A stretch of DNA of 64,000 nucleotides from Emydura subglobosa (taxonomy: Eukaryota; Chordata; Testudines; Chelidae): contig ML679956.1 of assembly GCA_007922225.1 (NCBI GenBank), forward strand, positions 73,420,164-73,484,163. Direction: 5' to 3'. A program made the position numbers and the translations under genes. The number at the start of each line of letters is the position of its first letter. The stretch's first letter is position 1. This document shows, piece by piece, positions 31,791-42,124 of the stretch. Below the pieces are notes generated by a model. That model was not told the origin of the DNA, ran no database searches, and saw only the letters and a list, made by a program, of their open reading frames with translations.

Positions 31791-32092
31791 TTATAATTTT
31801 TAACACAATGATTAGGGCACTTACTTGAGAGGAATGAAAACCTGAGTTCAAATCCGGGCGCTAAAGAAGGGATTCAAACGCGGGTCTCCCATCCCCCATT
31901 GGTAGGCTCTAATCACCAGGCTACTCTAGGACAGTGCCCGTTTGATCTTTCGATCAAGTTGTTCCACTTTGTATAATAAACAAATTATAGTCACTCTGTG
32001 AGAGCAAGATAGCAAGAGAGGCAACAAGTCAATACCCTGGTGTTTAGGACACTGAAGTTGGGGAAGCCTATGTTCAAAGCCCATTGTTTTGG
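31791..32092. repeat. tRNA-derived SINE with two facing tRNA-like heads
   Basis: The plus-oriented head has GATTAGGGCAC and the box B-like GAGTTCAAATCC (31,844-31,855). It is followed immediately by a minus-oriented head whose reverse complement reads TAGCCTGGTGATTAGAG and GTTTGAATCCC (about 31,870-31,926). A third plus-oriented piece (CCTGGTGTTTAGGACAC, ATGTTCAAAGCCC) lies at 32,036-32,083. The two facing heads would fold as a hairpin. Same architecture as 4.4 kb. Confidence 0.6.
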
Positions 32093-32924
32093 TTTTTATT
32101 TTGTTTAAATTTTCCTGGGAATCGATCAGTTGTTTATTACAAAAATTCAGCCTTCCCACTGACAACTGGGAGAACCCTGCCCACGGCCGCTTCGTCTGGA
32201 GAAGCTGGGTCTTGGCACCACAGAGAGCCACCAGACAGCCCGGGAAGCAGACTGTGCTCCAGTCCCCGTCTGCTGAGTGGACCTGTACCCACTGTGGAAA
32301 GGTCGACTGCTCGCGCATTGGGCTCTTCTCCCACACTAGTGATAAGCACCACTGACCGACTGACTTCATCGTGTTTCCTTTCATCTGTCAAGATGTTGGA
32401 TGGTCATATTACAAAAATTAAAAAGCAGATGAAAATCTGTGCAATAAATTAACTTTACAGTTTTTTTGGGTAAATGTCAGCATTGCTATTGGGGGACTGG
32501 AGGAGAGAGGAAAAAAAAGCAACACATGGAGAAAAGTCAGAATACTGAAAGTAAAAGCAGTTTAATACTGTGGTTTATTTAATTAATTGTACAATAATAG
32601 CTCATACACACGTGTACATTTGTGCATCTTCTACTACATTGCCTTACTTTAACAGACAGCCTCATATTTACACTTACACTGATTTTTATTAACATAAACA
32701 CATCCACTTAATGTAATGCATTGGATTTTCTTAGCATAATCATTTTTTTCATGTGGTCCAAAATTTAGGTTAAAATTGGTAAAAACCGAAGGTAAAAAAA
32801 AAAACAAAAGGTCTGACCTATGCTCAAGGCTCTGCTCCAATGACTACTTCATTACTTATACAAAGTCAAGAGGTTTCAATAGGAGAGATTAAGAGAGAGC
32901 GGCTCCAGAATACCCCATAGACTG
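32093..32924. other. No gene seen
   Basis: Frames on both strands at 32,084-32,390 overlap and show no known domain or splice context; I treat them as chance. AT-rich from 32,400. Confidence 0.4.
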
Positions 32925-33012
32925 GTTCAGGGATTTGAAGCAATTCTCCCCATGTCAGGTGAATGCCCTAATTACTAGCTAAAAGTTATAAAGAGGGCAC
33001 CACCATCTTTTT
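32925..33012 (-). repeat. tRNA-derived SINE head, minus strand
   Basis: Reverse complement reads TAGCTAGTAATTAGGGCATT (box A region) and GCTTCAAATCCC (box B-like). Same family as 4.4 and 31.8 kb. A (CA)n run follows at 33,048-33,063. Confidence 0.55.
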
Positions 33013-33063
33013 TCACTTATAGGCACATGTGTGCACATGCACGCGTGCACACACACACACACA

Positions 33064-34158
33064 ACCATTTTGGGAATGTAGCATCACCATTTTGGGAATC
33101 TAGTTCCTCTTTAATAACTCCAAGAAACAAAATATTTCAGGTTGAACAAAACACAGACTTTTTTGATTTGCCAATAATTTTCAGATTTTTGGATCAACTG
33201 CTTAATCCTTGCAGTTTCCACTTAACTGAGCTCCTAAACTGTTGCATAGTTAGGAATAGAAAGTTAACAGATTCACATGGTTACTTGGCTAGAGAAAATC
33301 AGTTCTTCTGCAACTTAGAATGTTGGAACAGTCAGTGTTGCAACTAAAAAGGAATGCAACAGGTACAGGCAGTCGTGGTGGAAAAGGATTTTGCTGTGCG
33401 AAATCGATGCGTTAGGATGCATTTAAGTGATTATTTGTTTAATAGAAGGATTACAATCAAAGTTACAAAGTTAAGAGTAAAAGAGCAAAAGTAAGAAAGT
33501 AGACTTTATTTTTCTTTCAGTAATTTTTGCAAAGGAAGGGAGATAAAATGGCCTCGTTTTTGTAGAGTGACAACAAAGAATTCATTGTTCCATGTGGACA
33601 CGTTTTTAAATAGAAAGATCCATCACTTGCTTGGTTCACCAATCTGTTTTTCCTCAGATTCTCAGTCTGCAATCAAGCAAATTAGGGAGCTGTATGTTGT
33701 TACTATAGTAATAAATGTTCCAGTGAATAAAAGAAAATTGGACAGCCTCAGATATATATCGCCCATGGAAAATGAAACACAATTTTGCATAATTTTGACC
33801 ACTTACTCCTTTTGTCATGTTGGGTTCTATGAAACAAGCCACCCATTGTCAATGCAGATGCTTTTCTTATTCTTTTTTCGTTTTTGGAAATGAATAGGCA
33901 TTTGAGTCAGAGCTGAAATTATACCCCAAGTTAGTGGTTTAAGATACGAGACTGGGGAACAATTCCGCCCTGCATCTAACTGGAATGTTGAGATGCTTTG
34001 GTGTTTGGAATTCTGGCGATTCTGGCCCAAGTTGCATCACTGTAAGTTAGGAGTAACCCACTGAAGTCAATGGGACTGCACTGGTGTTAGATGGTAAACT
34101 GTAAATTAATGCAGGCTGTGAACTACAGATGTCCTGGTTTTGAATTCCTGTGCCGTCT
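33064..34158. other. No gene seen
   Basis: No exon recognised. The CACCATTTTGGGAAT word is duplicated at 33,064-33,101. 34,040-34,090 (CCACTGAAGTCAATGGGACT) resembles a palindromic MITE fragment. Confidence 0.4.
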
Positions 34159-34900
34159 GTTCCAACAGGTGAATGATCCCCGAGAGTCAATAATGAGTCA
34201 GTTAGTAATTAATTGGATTTTATTATAAGACAACAGAAATAATATAGAATTTTGACTATTTATACACATTTAAACAAACAATTAACTACAATACACAAGC
34301 TAATACGATGGAATGCTAAACAGACAGTTAACTGCAAGGCACAGACTGATATGAAGGAATGTTACAGTCAGCTAGCTGGAGGACGGGGCTGATAATTAAC
34401 TCCTTACCACTCAGATGAGAACGGGACACAGCATAATGAACACAAAAACTCGAACTAGGCCAGCTAACAAACGATTCGCGCTTGGGGGGGTTCGCGGGAG
34501 CGGGAGAGTCCGGACCAGGTGATCAGGCTGGTAGTTCGGGAAGGCTCTCAGCGGGGGCTTGGGAAAGACCCCTTTTTATGGGCTAAATGGGACATGAATG
34601 GTTAACTGATTGGCCAGAGATGCAGCAAGGGATGGGGCTATGGGCTTCATGCCAGCACCGGATTGGCTGGGGGACACTTGCAATAAGTTTAGTTTCCTGG
34701 TTGCTGTTAAGTTTCGTTTCCCATGCTCAGTCAAGTTTCGTTTCCCGTGGTCAGTTTCATTTCCCATATATGAGGTGGGAGCCAAAGGCACGGCCAATCA
34801 CATAGGCATACCCTAATAAGGTCAGGTCGTGGGTTGACTGTTAGCACCGGATGGGTGGGGGGGGTGAGGGGTGGTCATAGCAGAATTGGTGCAGTGACAT
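34159..34900 (-). mobile_element. Solo-LTR-like element, minus strand
   Basis: Read on the minus strand it has U3-like sequence with three imperfect direct repeats of AAGTTTCGTTTCCC type (34,708-34,764 on plus), then a TATA box CCCATAAAAAGGGG (34,569-34,582). GC-rich downstream sequence follows, and a poly(A) signal (AATAAAATCC) appears as GGATTTTATT at 34,214-34,223. The ends TGTTCC and GTGACA fit the TG...CA rule, but I saw no clear target duplication. No internal retroviral genes are adjacent. Confidence 0.5.
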
Positions 34901-35049
34901 TGTCACCCAGAGTATGCATGGAATATAGGTAAGGTATTTAGGAGTGGATCAAAAGCCTATTAAAGCCAATGGGCATTGCTTTTTATAGGCTTTGGATTAG
35001 GTGGCAAGGTAATTTGGATAAAGTGGTAAGGTAGTTTGCAGATTATTAT

Positions 35050-35140
35050 TGTCTACACCGCAGTTAAACAGCCCCAGCTCCACAAGCCCAAGTCAGCTGG
35101 CATGGGCCAGGTGAGGGTTTTTAATGGCAAGAGTAGACAT
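35050..35140. repeat. Short inverted-repeat MITE
   Basis: TGTCTACACCGCAGTTAAAC at the left and GAGTAGACA at the right give short inverted ends (TGTCTAC/GTAGACA). The interior AGTCAGCTGGCATGGGCCA fits a dispersed sauropsid MITE family. Confidence 0.5.
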
Positions 35141-36209
35141 CCGCTCAGAGGTGTGGCACAGAACCCACAGCCTGGGGATGGAGGGTCCAGAGTTGCTTTA
35201 AGCCGCCTTTGCACCAGCCTGATCTGAAGATGCCCACGGTGTAACATACCCAGCCTGTGGACTTAAGGTATAGCTGTCTCTCCAAGCTGTCCCATGGGTC
35301 ACAACACTACCTGGAATGGCCATAGTGCTGCTGTCCCACTCCAACACACCCTTCCTGCCCTGAGCTGCTCCTATGCCAAGGCTTGTGAGTGGGGCTGTCT
35401 TCAACAGTGCCTTCCAGGGGAATTCTCCCCTGGCCAGATACAGGGCTTTTAGGGCCCCTTATCCACTTCTGTTTCTTATGCAGTCTGCTATAGCAGAAGC
35501 GTACAGCACAAGCCATTCTGTGATGTCTTGCCTACATCTACTGTTGAAGCTATAATGATGTGTATGGCTGAAGCGATCTGGCAATCCAGCTTTTGAGTGG
35601 ATTGTGCAGCAAAAATATGCCTTCAGCCATTTGTGGGTGCATGCATTTGCATGAGCCAAAGCCCACATTTGCATAATAAACCAGGGCTTTATTAGCACAT
35701 ACATTGTATAATTGCACGCTTTGTTTGCACAGAAGCCATTTGCGCAGCAAAGACACCTATTGTCCAGACGAAGATCCAAACTCACTGCTTGCATAAGCTG
35801 GTCCAGCCCCGGGGCAGTTGGATCAGCATTCAAAGTGGCCTAAAGACAGATTTATGCTGCACTAAGGGATGGACTGACAAATCCTGTAGGTGCAATTGTG
35901 GAAACCCATTGAAAAATTGGCCCACAAGTTCTAAATAATTTAAAAGGAAAGTGTACAGTAGTGCAGTAGACATTAAAATTCTGTCAATTTTCAAAAGTGG
36001 CTATTGATTTTGGGTGCCTCTTGCCCAGCCACAGACCCGTAAAGGGGCCCTGGATTCATCAGCAGTGTTGAAAAAATGACTTGTGAAAATCAGGTCCGTT
36101 TATGCATCTTACGTTGAGCATCCAAAATCACTGGTCACTTTTGAAACTCTTGGCCAGAATGGTTTTTTTTTCCCTTCCTGTAATCAAACAATAAGTGTGG
36201 TATTAATTT
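35141..36209. other. No gene seen
   Basis: Frames at 35.2-35.8 kb lie on both strands and lack recognisable domains. 35,610-35,760 has recurring TTTGC(A/G)CA words (GCATTTGCATGAGC, ATTTGCATAATAAA, CATTTGCGCAGC), possibly a decayed repeat. Confidence 0.35.
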
Positions 36210-36405
36210 ACAGTTCTGAAAGATGGCTCAGTGGTGAGGGTGTTTGCCTAGGACTCTGGAGACGAATGGTCAGGTCCTTGCTCTGCCATGAATTCCTTGT
36301 GTGATCTCTGGCAAGTCTCTCTGAGCCTCAGTTACCCAGCTATGAAATGAGGATAAAGACATTTCTTTTTTTGACCGGAGGGCTGTGTGGATCAATCCTC
36401 TTTGT
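36210..36405 (+). repeat. MIR-type SINE, plus strand
   Basis: AGATGGCTCAGTGGTGAGGG, TCTCTGGCAAGTCTCTCTGA and GCCTCAGTTACCCAGCTATG follow the forward MIR order. Confidence 0.75.
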
Positions 36406-37279
36406 GAGGGGTTCAAGTAATGTGGTCCTTAAAATAGATGACATGCTTATTTCAGGATTTTTGGCTTTCCAAAAGAGTGCTGTCTGATTATTCCTGTTTC
36501 TATCCCACACAGCCTGGAGGTAGAACATCTGTCATCAGCCTATCATCAGTTGTCTTCGCTTTCCTCTTTTATCTCCTGTTTTCCTGAAGAAAATTCCAAA
36601 TTTTGTTGACATTATAGTTTGATGAATGCTATTTTCCTCGCCCACCGCATTGCTTTACACCTACCCTCTGTCAGTCTGTTCATCTGTCAAAGATGGTGAT
36701 TAATTTGAAAGTTGCAATCAGAGCAAAATGTCACCCAAGGAATAGAAAAGTTATCAAATAGCCGAGGGCGTGATCCTGCATGCAGTCAAAATCAACGGCA
36801 AAACTTCTACTGATCTGAATCGGTGCAGGAACGGACCTGCACAAAACCACTGTAAGAAATCAGTGACTTTTTTCTTGCACCTTTTCCATTAAGTGAGTAG
36901 TTTAATTTTTTGTGCCTTGAGCAATATTGCGATTTTGGATTAAAATAATATTCTTCTATGGTCACAGATCTGCTCTCTCCTTAAAATGCAACAGCTGACA
37001 TCAGTTTGGGGACAGTTGCACTAAAGTTATTTCTAGTAGTAAAACAATAACATAGAACTGTAAGCAAGGTCTGAGTGGCCCTCCCCTGCTCAGCCAGCTG
37101 AAAGGCGGGACACTCTATTTGCTTGGGTACTGTGTTTGCATGAGTACAACTAGGTGCTGAGCATGATTGCGTCATATCTGCATAAGCACACCTAGGGACT
37201 GAGCATGACGGGAAATGGTCAGTCTGGCTGGTGCTGGGTTACAAATCACTTTGGTGTGAATTGCGGGGGGCAATGAAAT
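36406..37279. other. No gene seen
   Basis: 36,770-36,850 (CGTGATCCTGCATGCAGTC) resembles a palindromic MITE end. 37,130-37,215 has two imperfect copies of TGCATGAGTACAACTAGGTG, the second being TGCATAAGCACACCTAGGGA. Nothing else recognised. Confidence 0.4.
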
Positions 37280-38220
37280 GTTGTCCCCCTGTTGTATGAA
37301 CAAATGGCAGCAGAGCTGTGCTTAGCCTGTTCTGATGAGAGATTCACTCTCAGCCGCACAGAACTCAACAAAGGAGGCGTTCAGATCCAGAGCACTGTCA
37401 GAGCAGCAGAGAGGGGATGGAGGAGGGGAGGTCTTCCTGCTGAGGTGGTATCAACCCTGACCAAGGGCTGCCCTCAGGCATGGATTGACCATCTCCTCCC
37501 ACTGTTGAAAGGTAAAATTAATGATTCCTTTTGGAGTCTTCTGTTTTTTTAAAAGCAGGGGCAGAGCTCCTGTGTGAGCAGAGGGTTTTCCCAGGAACTG
37601 AAAGCTGAAATCACCGAAAGATGAACTCACTAGAGCTGAAATCACCAAAACAAGTGGGGAAACCTCAGAGACTGACAGCCAGCAGAGGGGGCCAGTCGAG
37701 ACCCACAACTGGCAGGTGCCGGGAGCCAGCAGAGGGGACTAGTTGAGCCCTATGATGGGTGGGAGCCAGCAGAGGGGGCTAGTCAAGCCCTGCATCTGGC
37801 CAGTAGAGGAGGGCTAGCTGAGCCCCACGATGGAGAGGTGGACCGTGCAGCTATGATGGTTGGTAGGGCAGGGGGAAAGAGAGAAGGGAGAGATGAAGAT
37901 CACGGCCCCACGAACTGTCAGATGGGGTGGGATCTGCTCACGGCTTTGAGTTTATGAATTCTGTTGGCACTGTTCTCCCAAACCAGTGCTGTGTTCCTTC
38001 CTCCCTTTTATTAAAGGATTTACTTCCTACACTCAGACGCTGTGCTGGCGAGAGGGGAAGTATTGCCTTTTGGAGGCATCCAGGGGATAGTGTGTGATTG
38101 CCCAGGTGACTGAGTGAGGGCTCGAGCCAGTCTGGCATTGCAGCATTGACAGGAACCCCTAGATATAGACCCCAGCCCTTGTTGCTGCTGACTCTGTCTG
38201 GCAGAAGGGTGACAGACGTA
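37280..38220 (+). mobile_element. LTR-like element with internal tandem repeats
   Basis: GC-moderate unit with a tandem array at about 37,676-37,815, in which AGCCAGCAGAGGGG(A/G)CTAG followed by a GAGCCC-type segment recurs three to four times with a period near 40. A poly(A)-like TTTTATTAAAGG lies at 38,007-38,018. Enhancer-like repeats followed by a poly(A) signal fit an LTR. No coding frame is convincing and I could not locate ends. Confidence 0.4.
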
Positions 38221-38373
38221 CAGTATAGGGAGTGTTGTTAAAATACAACAACATCTACAGGAGTTAACCAGGGTATCTGTGGTATCTCCCATTTTAAATA
38301 CAACCTCAGTCACCTGCAGGGGGTAATTCCACGCATGGCTTTCTTTGCACAAATTCTCTTTAAACCCCGGGGA

Positions 38374-38654
38374 TGGGATTTTCAAACGTGCTAACCAGCC
38401 AGGTTTTCAAAGGTATCTGTGTGCCTAAGGACGCAGTTAGATGCCTTGGAGCTCTGCAAAAACACCCAAGAGTGCAACTCTCTGCTGTGCTCTCCCTCTC
38501 TGCGAACACTCTCCTGCTGCAACTGACACCAGAACTCCATGAACAGCACAGGAGCGACACAGACACCCATAGCAGCACCAACAACTCCCATTGAAAGCAG
38601 TTTTGAAAATGGGATTTATTGTCCTAAAGCCTGCAGGCGCTTTTCAAAATCCCA
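38374..38654. repeat. MITE-like unit with TGGGATTTTCAAA ends
   Basis: TGGGATTTTCAAA (38,375-38,387) and TTTTCAAAATCCCA (38,641-38,654) are near-perfect inverted repeats. Similar inner copies (AGGTTTTCAAAGGTATC, TTTTGAAAATGGG) suggest nested short palindromes. No target duplication was certain. Confidence 0.45.
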
Positions 38655-39419
38655 CCCAGTGTGCATTTTATCCCCTTCCTAATCTGCACACTCCCTTTTC
38701 ACCACTGTCTTGTCCTGCAACTAAGACATATTAAAGCAAAAAGGAAAATGGCCTTATAGACAAGATTTGTAATAAAAAATAACTTGTGCTTCATATCACC
38801 CCATGCCATTGCTTATCTTGGTTAATAAAACACTGGCCAAGGTGCGTGCTTCTGCAATGGATTCAAAGACAGGGTCCATGATTTTGTAAAGTGACTAGCA
38901 ATTTTGCGTATCTCAATTTTTAGGTGCTCAAATGAACACTTTAAAAAGAGCCTGATTTTCAGAAAGTGCTGAGCACCTTCTCCTGGATAGCTTCAACGAA
39001 GTCGCGCATCCTGTGATTTATTGTCTGGATTAAGTTTTTGTACACTGGAGCAATACTTAAAATTAGGACAAACCAGATGATATCTCAGCTATTTCCATTA
39101 GAAACAGATGGTGTCCAGGGGTACTGCAGTAGCTAGCAATTTCCATTTCAGCACTGATAAAATCTGCGAAAGTCCTTTCAAGGATTAACAGGAGTAATCT
39201 GGAAAATAAGGTATCTGATTCTGCTGGAAACAAGCTCACCTTTGTCACTGAGAGAGAGAAGTAATTTAATTATAATGATAAATCTGCCCTAACTTTTTGT
39301 ACTTCTTTCTAAAGACCCTGCTGCTGCATCAATTAGCATTTTTTTCCCCAAAAGAAATGCTGGAAGAGAATCCTCTGGATATTATTATTATTCCTAATAG
39401 CAATAATTAATAATGTATT
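38655..39419. other. No gene seen
   Basis: No exon recognised. 38,935-38,975 again has the GATTTTCAGAAAGTGCTGAGC word typical of palindromic MITEs. Confidence 0.4.
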
Positions 39420-39560
39420 GCAGTAGTGCCTCAGGGATAACCAAGAACAGGGTCCCATTGCTCTAGGTGCAAGAGTAGTCTGGCCCTACTCCAGACACTT
39501 TGCAATCTAAATAGACAAGACAGATATAAGGGAGGGATGTGATACGACCCATGCCCAGGG
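39420..39560 (-). repeat. MIR-like SINE tail, minus strand
   Basis: AACAGGGTCCCATTGCTCTA, GGCCCTACTCCAGACAC and TTTGCAATCTAAATAGACAA match the inverted tail of the sauropsid MIR-like SINE. Confidence 0.55.
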
Positions 39561-40720
39561 TAGCCAACTGGTAATGCCAATGTCAGGGCAGGCTGCAGAA
39601 GGAGAGCAGATTCTCCCCACGCTGGTGGGTGACACTGAAGCCTGGCTTCCCAACCAGCCACGAACTGCTTCTGATTTCCCCACACTGGATATCACGAAGC
39701 CAGTCCACAAATGCCCACAGGCCCTTTTACTGCATTTCAGCTCCAGGCTCCCAAATCAGCACCAGGTCCAGTAAAGAGACCAGTTACTAGAACTCTCTGC
39801 TCTTTACTAAAAAGGTTCCCTCTGACCCCAAGGGGTCAGCCACAGCACCAGATCAATACAAGTTTGGATCTTACCTAAAATATCACACTGGCAGCCAATC
39901 CTTTGATAACTAAAACTAAAGATTTATTGTAAGAAGAAAGAAATAAACCATGAGAGAAATGTTAAAGGGTTAAAGTAAATCACAGATATACAAATGATTA
40001 AAAGTCCATTTACATCAGTTTCTGGAAGTAATGTGGATTTGCAGGCTTGTGTAGTTCTCTCTGGTTCACATCCAGTACCTGGATGGGTCTAGGTCCTTCG
40101 GTTCAGTTGCAAGATGAATTGGTCCAGAGATAGGTGTATGTCTGCAGACTGGACAGGAGCAAAGACAAAATGGTTTCTCTGGCTTGATCTTATAAACCCC
40201 CTCCTCCGGCCATGCGGCCTGTGGGCAGTCACCAGACCCAAAATGGAGTCCACAGTCACATGGGCCAATCCTGGTGACTCCTCCAGTGTGCCTGGGGTCC
40301 ATAGTCACATGGGACAGTCCTGATGCTTCATCAGGTAGGCTGCCTGCCATGGAGTCCAGAGTCACGTGAGCAGGTTCTGGAGACTCAGTGGTGATGCTGG
40401 CTTCTCCCTCAGGGCCCCTTGCACCTGGGAATGCCTTAATGGGCCATTATGCAGGCCATTGTTCTGCAGCCATCCTATCTGGGGTGTTGCCCAGGCAGAA
40501 CAATTTGAAAGACAGATATCTCAAATACATCTATAACTTCCATTTCAAATATTACACATGAACATAAGTATTATTATCTTACTTAGCATATCATAACCTT
40601 CCTAAAAGTACNNNNNNNNNNTACTGATGTCACCCAATATACTAAAAGCCCCCCCACTCAAGCCAGCCTGCATGACAAGGGAAAAGGTTAGTACACACAT
40701 GTTGAGAGATATAGGGCCTG
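39561..40720. repeat. Probable LTR-type repeat containing an assembly gap
   Basis: From about 39,800 the sequence looks like a minus-strand LTR-type repeat: AAAGATTTATTGTAAGAAG could be an inverted poly(A) region. There are also three imperfect copies of an AGTCCACAGTCACATGGGC-type word at 40,247, 40,300 and 40,352. A run of 10 N interrupts it. No exon recognised in 39,561-39,800. Confidence 0.35.
40612..40621. other. Assembly gap (10 N)
   Basis: Ten undetermined bases. The true gap length is unknown, so repeat structure across it cannot be judged. Confidence 0.98.
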
Positions 40721-41024
40721 ATCCTATTGAATGGAAAAGCTCCCATTTACTTCAGTGTGCTTTGAATCATGCCCATGTTGCACTCAACTAAATATCAACA
40801 AAAGAAAGCTGTTCTCCCTTTAATAAAAAACAAAAACCGCATCTGCTATTTGTTACCACAACAACTAGAGTCCTTAAGGGTGTTTTTCTTAGGCTACCTG
40901 AATTTTATTGCATTAATAAAAATAAATAGTAAGAACTGAAGCTGTGGAAGTTTAAGAAGATGTATTGATCAAATCATTTTATATACATTGGAAACATATC
41001 TGTCACATACATGGAGATGAAACC

Positions 41025-41465
41025 AATCCAGTAAATTACAATATCATGTGATAAATTACAGAGCCATGTGATCAATGAATTAATCATGCATCCGTGAGCG
41101 CTATATCTATACTCTTTCTGCTCAACTGTCTCTCCTAAGACTTCCTTTAACATCCCACAATGCCCATGCAAATTCTCTGAATGAAATCAATTCCGGCGAG
41201 GCCTCTGTGCTTGCTTGTCTGGTACACTGTGGAGTTCTTTTACAGTGTCAGCCACAAAATTAGAGTTGGGGATGAAGAACACGAGAGAGATAGGAGTTCA
41301 TTGACCAGTCTGTTTACTGGAGCAGCCTCTGCTTCTACCGTTGAAGTAGTGCAGTCTCAAAAAGATAGGAGGCAAAAGGGCCCGTGAAGCATTCAAAGAT
41401 GTGTGATTAATACCCTAATCGCATGGCCAGCTCTGAAATGTATCATGTGGTCTGTCTCATGTGAT
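41025..41465. repeat. Imperfect inverted-repeat pair
   Basis: 41,025-41,094 and 41,398-41,465 are imperfect inverted copies. The reverse complement of the first contains GCATGATTAATTCATTGATC, ACATGGC and TCTGTAATTTATCACATG. The second contains GTGTGATTAATACCCTAATC, GCATGGC and TCTGAAATGTATCATGTGG. The intervening 300 bp is unremarkable. I do not know the family. Confidence 0.4.
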
Positions 41466-42124
41466 GTCTTCCCACTAAGGCCGAGGACAGAAATATCCTA
41501 CTTTGAGATGTTTCTGTTTCATCATTGCTGGAATTTGTTGGATTACATTGCCTTTTATATGACATGTTTTAGAGAGGTCTTCAAAATGGAACTGGGCTAA
41601 AACTGCAGGGGGGGAGGAAAGAACCTCCATCAATTTAGTAAAGTTTCAAACAACGAACGTTCTTAATCCATATAAAAAGACGTTTTTATACATTCCACAT
41701 ATAGTCCATCATGCCTCCAACTGTGGTCGATTATTTGTCCTCCTTGTATCCATTTATTAAGGTAAGGCCCCTTAGACGCTAATGGGTCTTTCTTTGGAGG
41801 TGGCTATTTCTTGCTTTTCTGAGAATGTTTTATGAGACACAGCTAGAATTATGGAGCGGTTCTCAACAAAGCACCATTAGCCCCAATGTGCTATAATTAG
41901 ATGATGACAAATGTAGCACTTTTATATATGTTAACTAGCTTGTGAAGGAAAACAACAGGAGCATGTTCAGAGTATGTTTGAATAGTTTTTCCTGGAATCA
42001 AAATAATAGGATGCTAGATAGATTCCAATTGATATCAAAAGGCTTTGGATCAGGCCCTAATAGACCAATATGGAAATGTTTAAAAATAGACCTATATCTG
42101 GACTAATACAGATGATATAATAGC
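41466..42124. other. No gene seen
   Basis: No exon recognised. TTTGGATCAGGCCCTAAT at 42,044-42,061 is a palindromic MITE end. Confidence 0.4.

Noticed and set aside
31926..32452. Overlapping 122-152-codon frames on both strands as a host exon
   Set aside because: They extend out of the tRNA-like SINE, have no domain, and no splice signals fit the ends.
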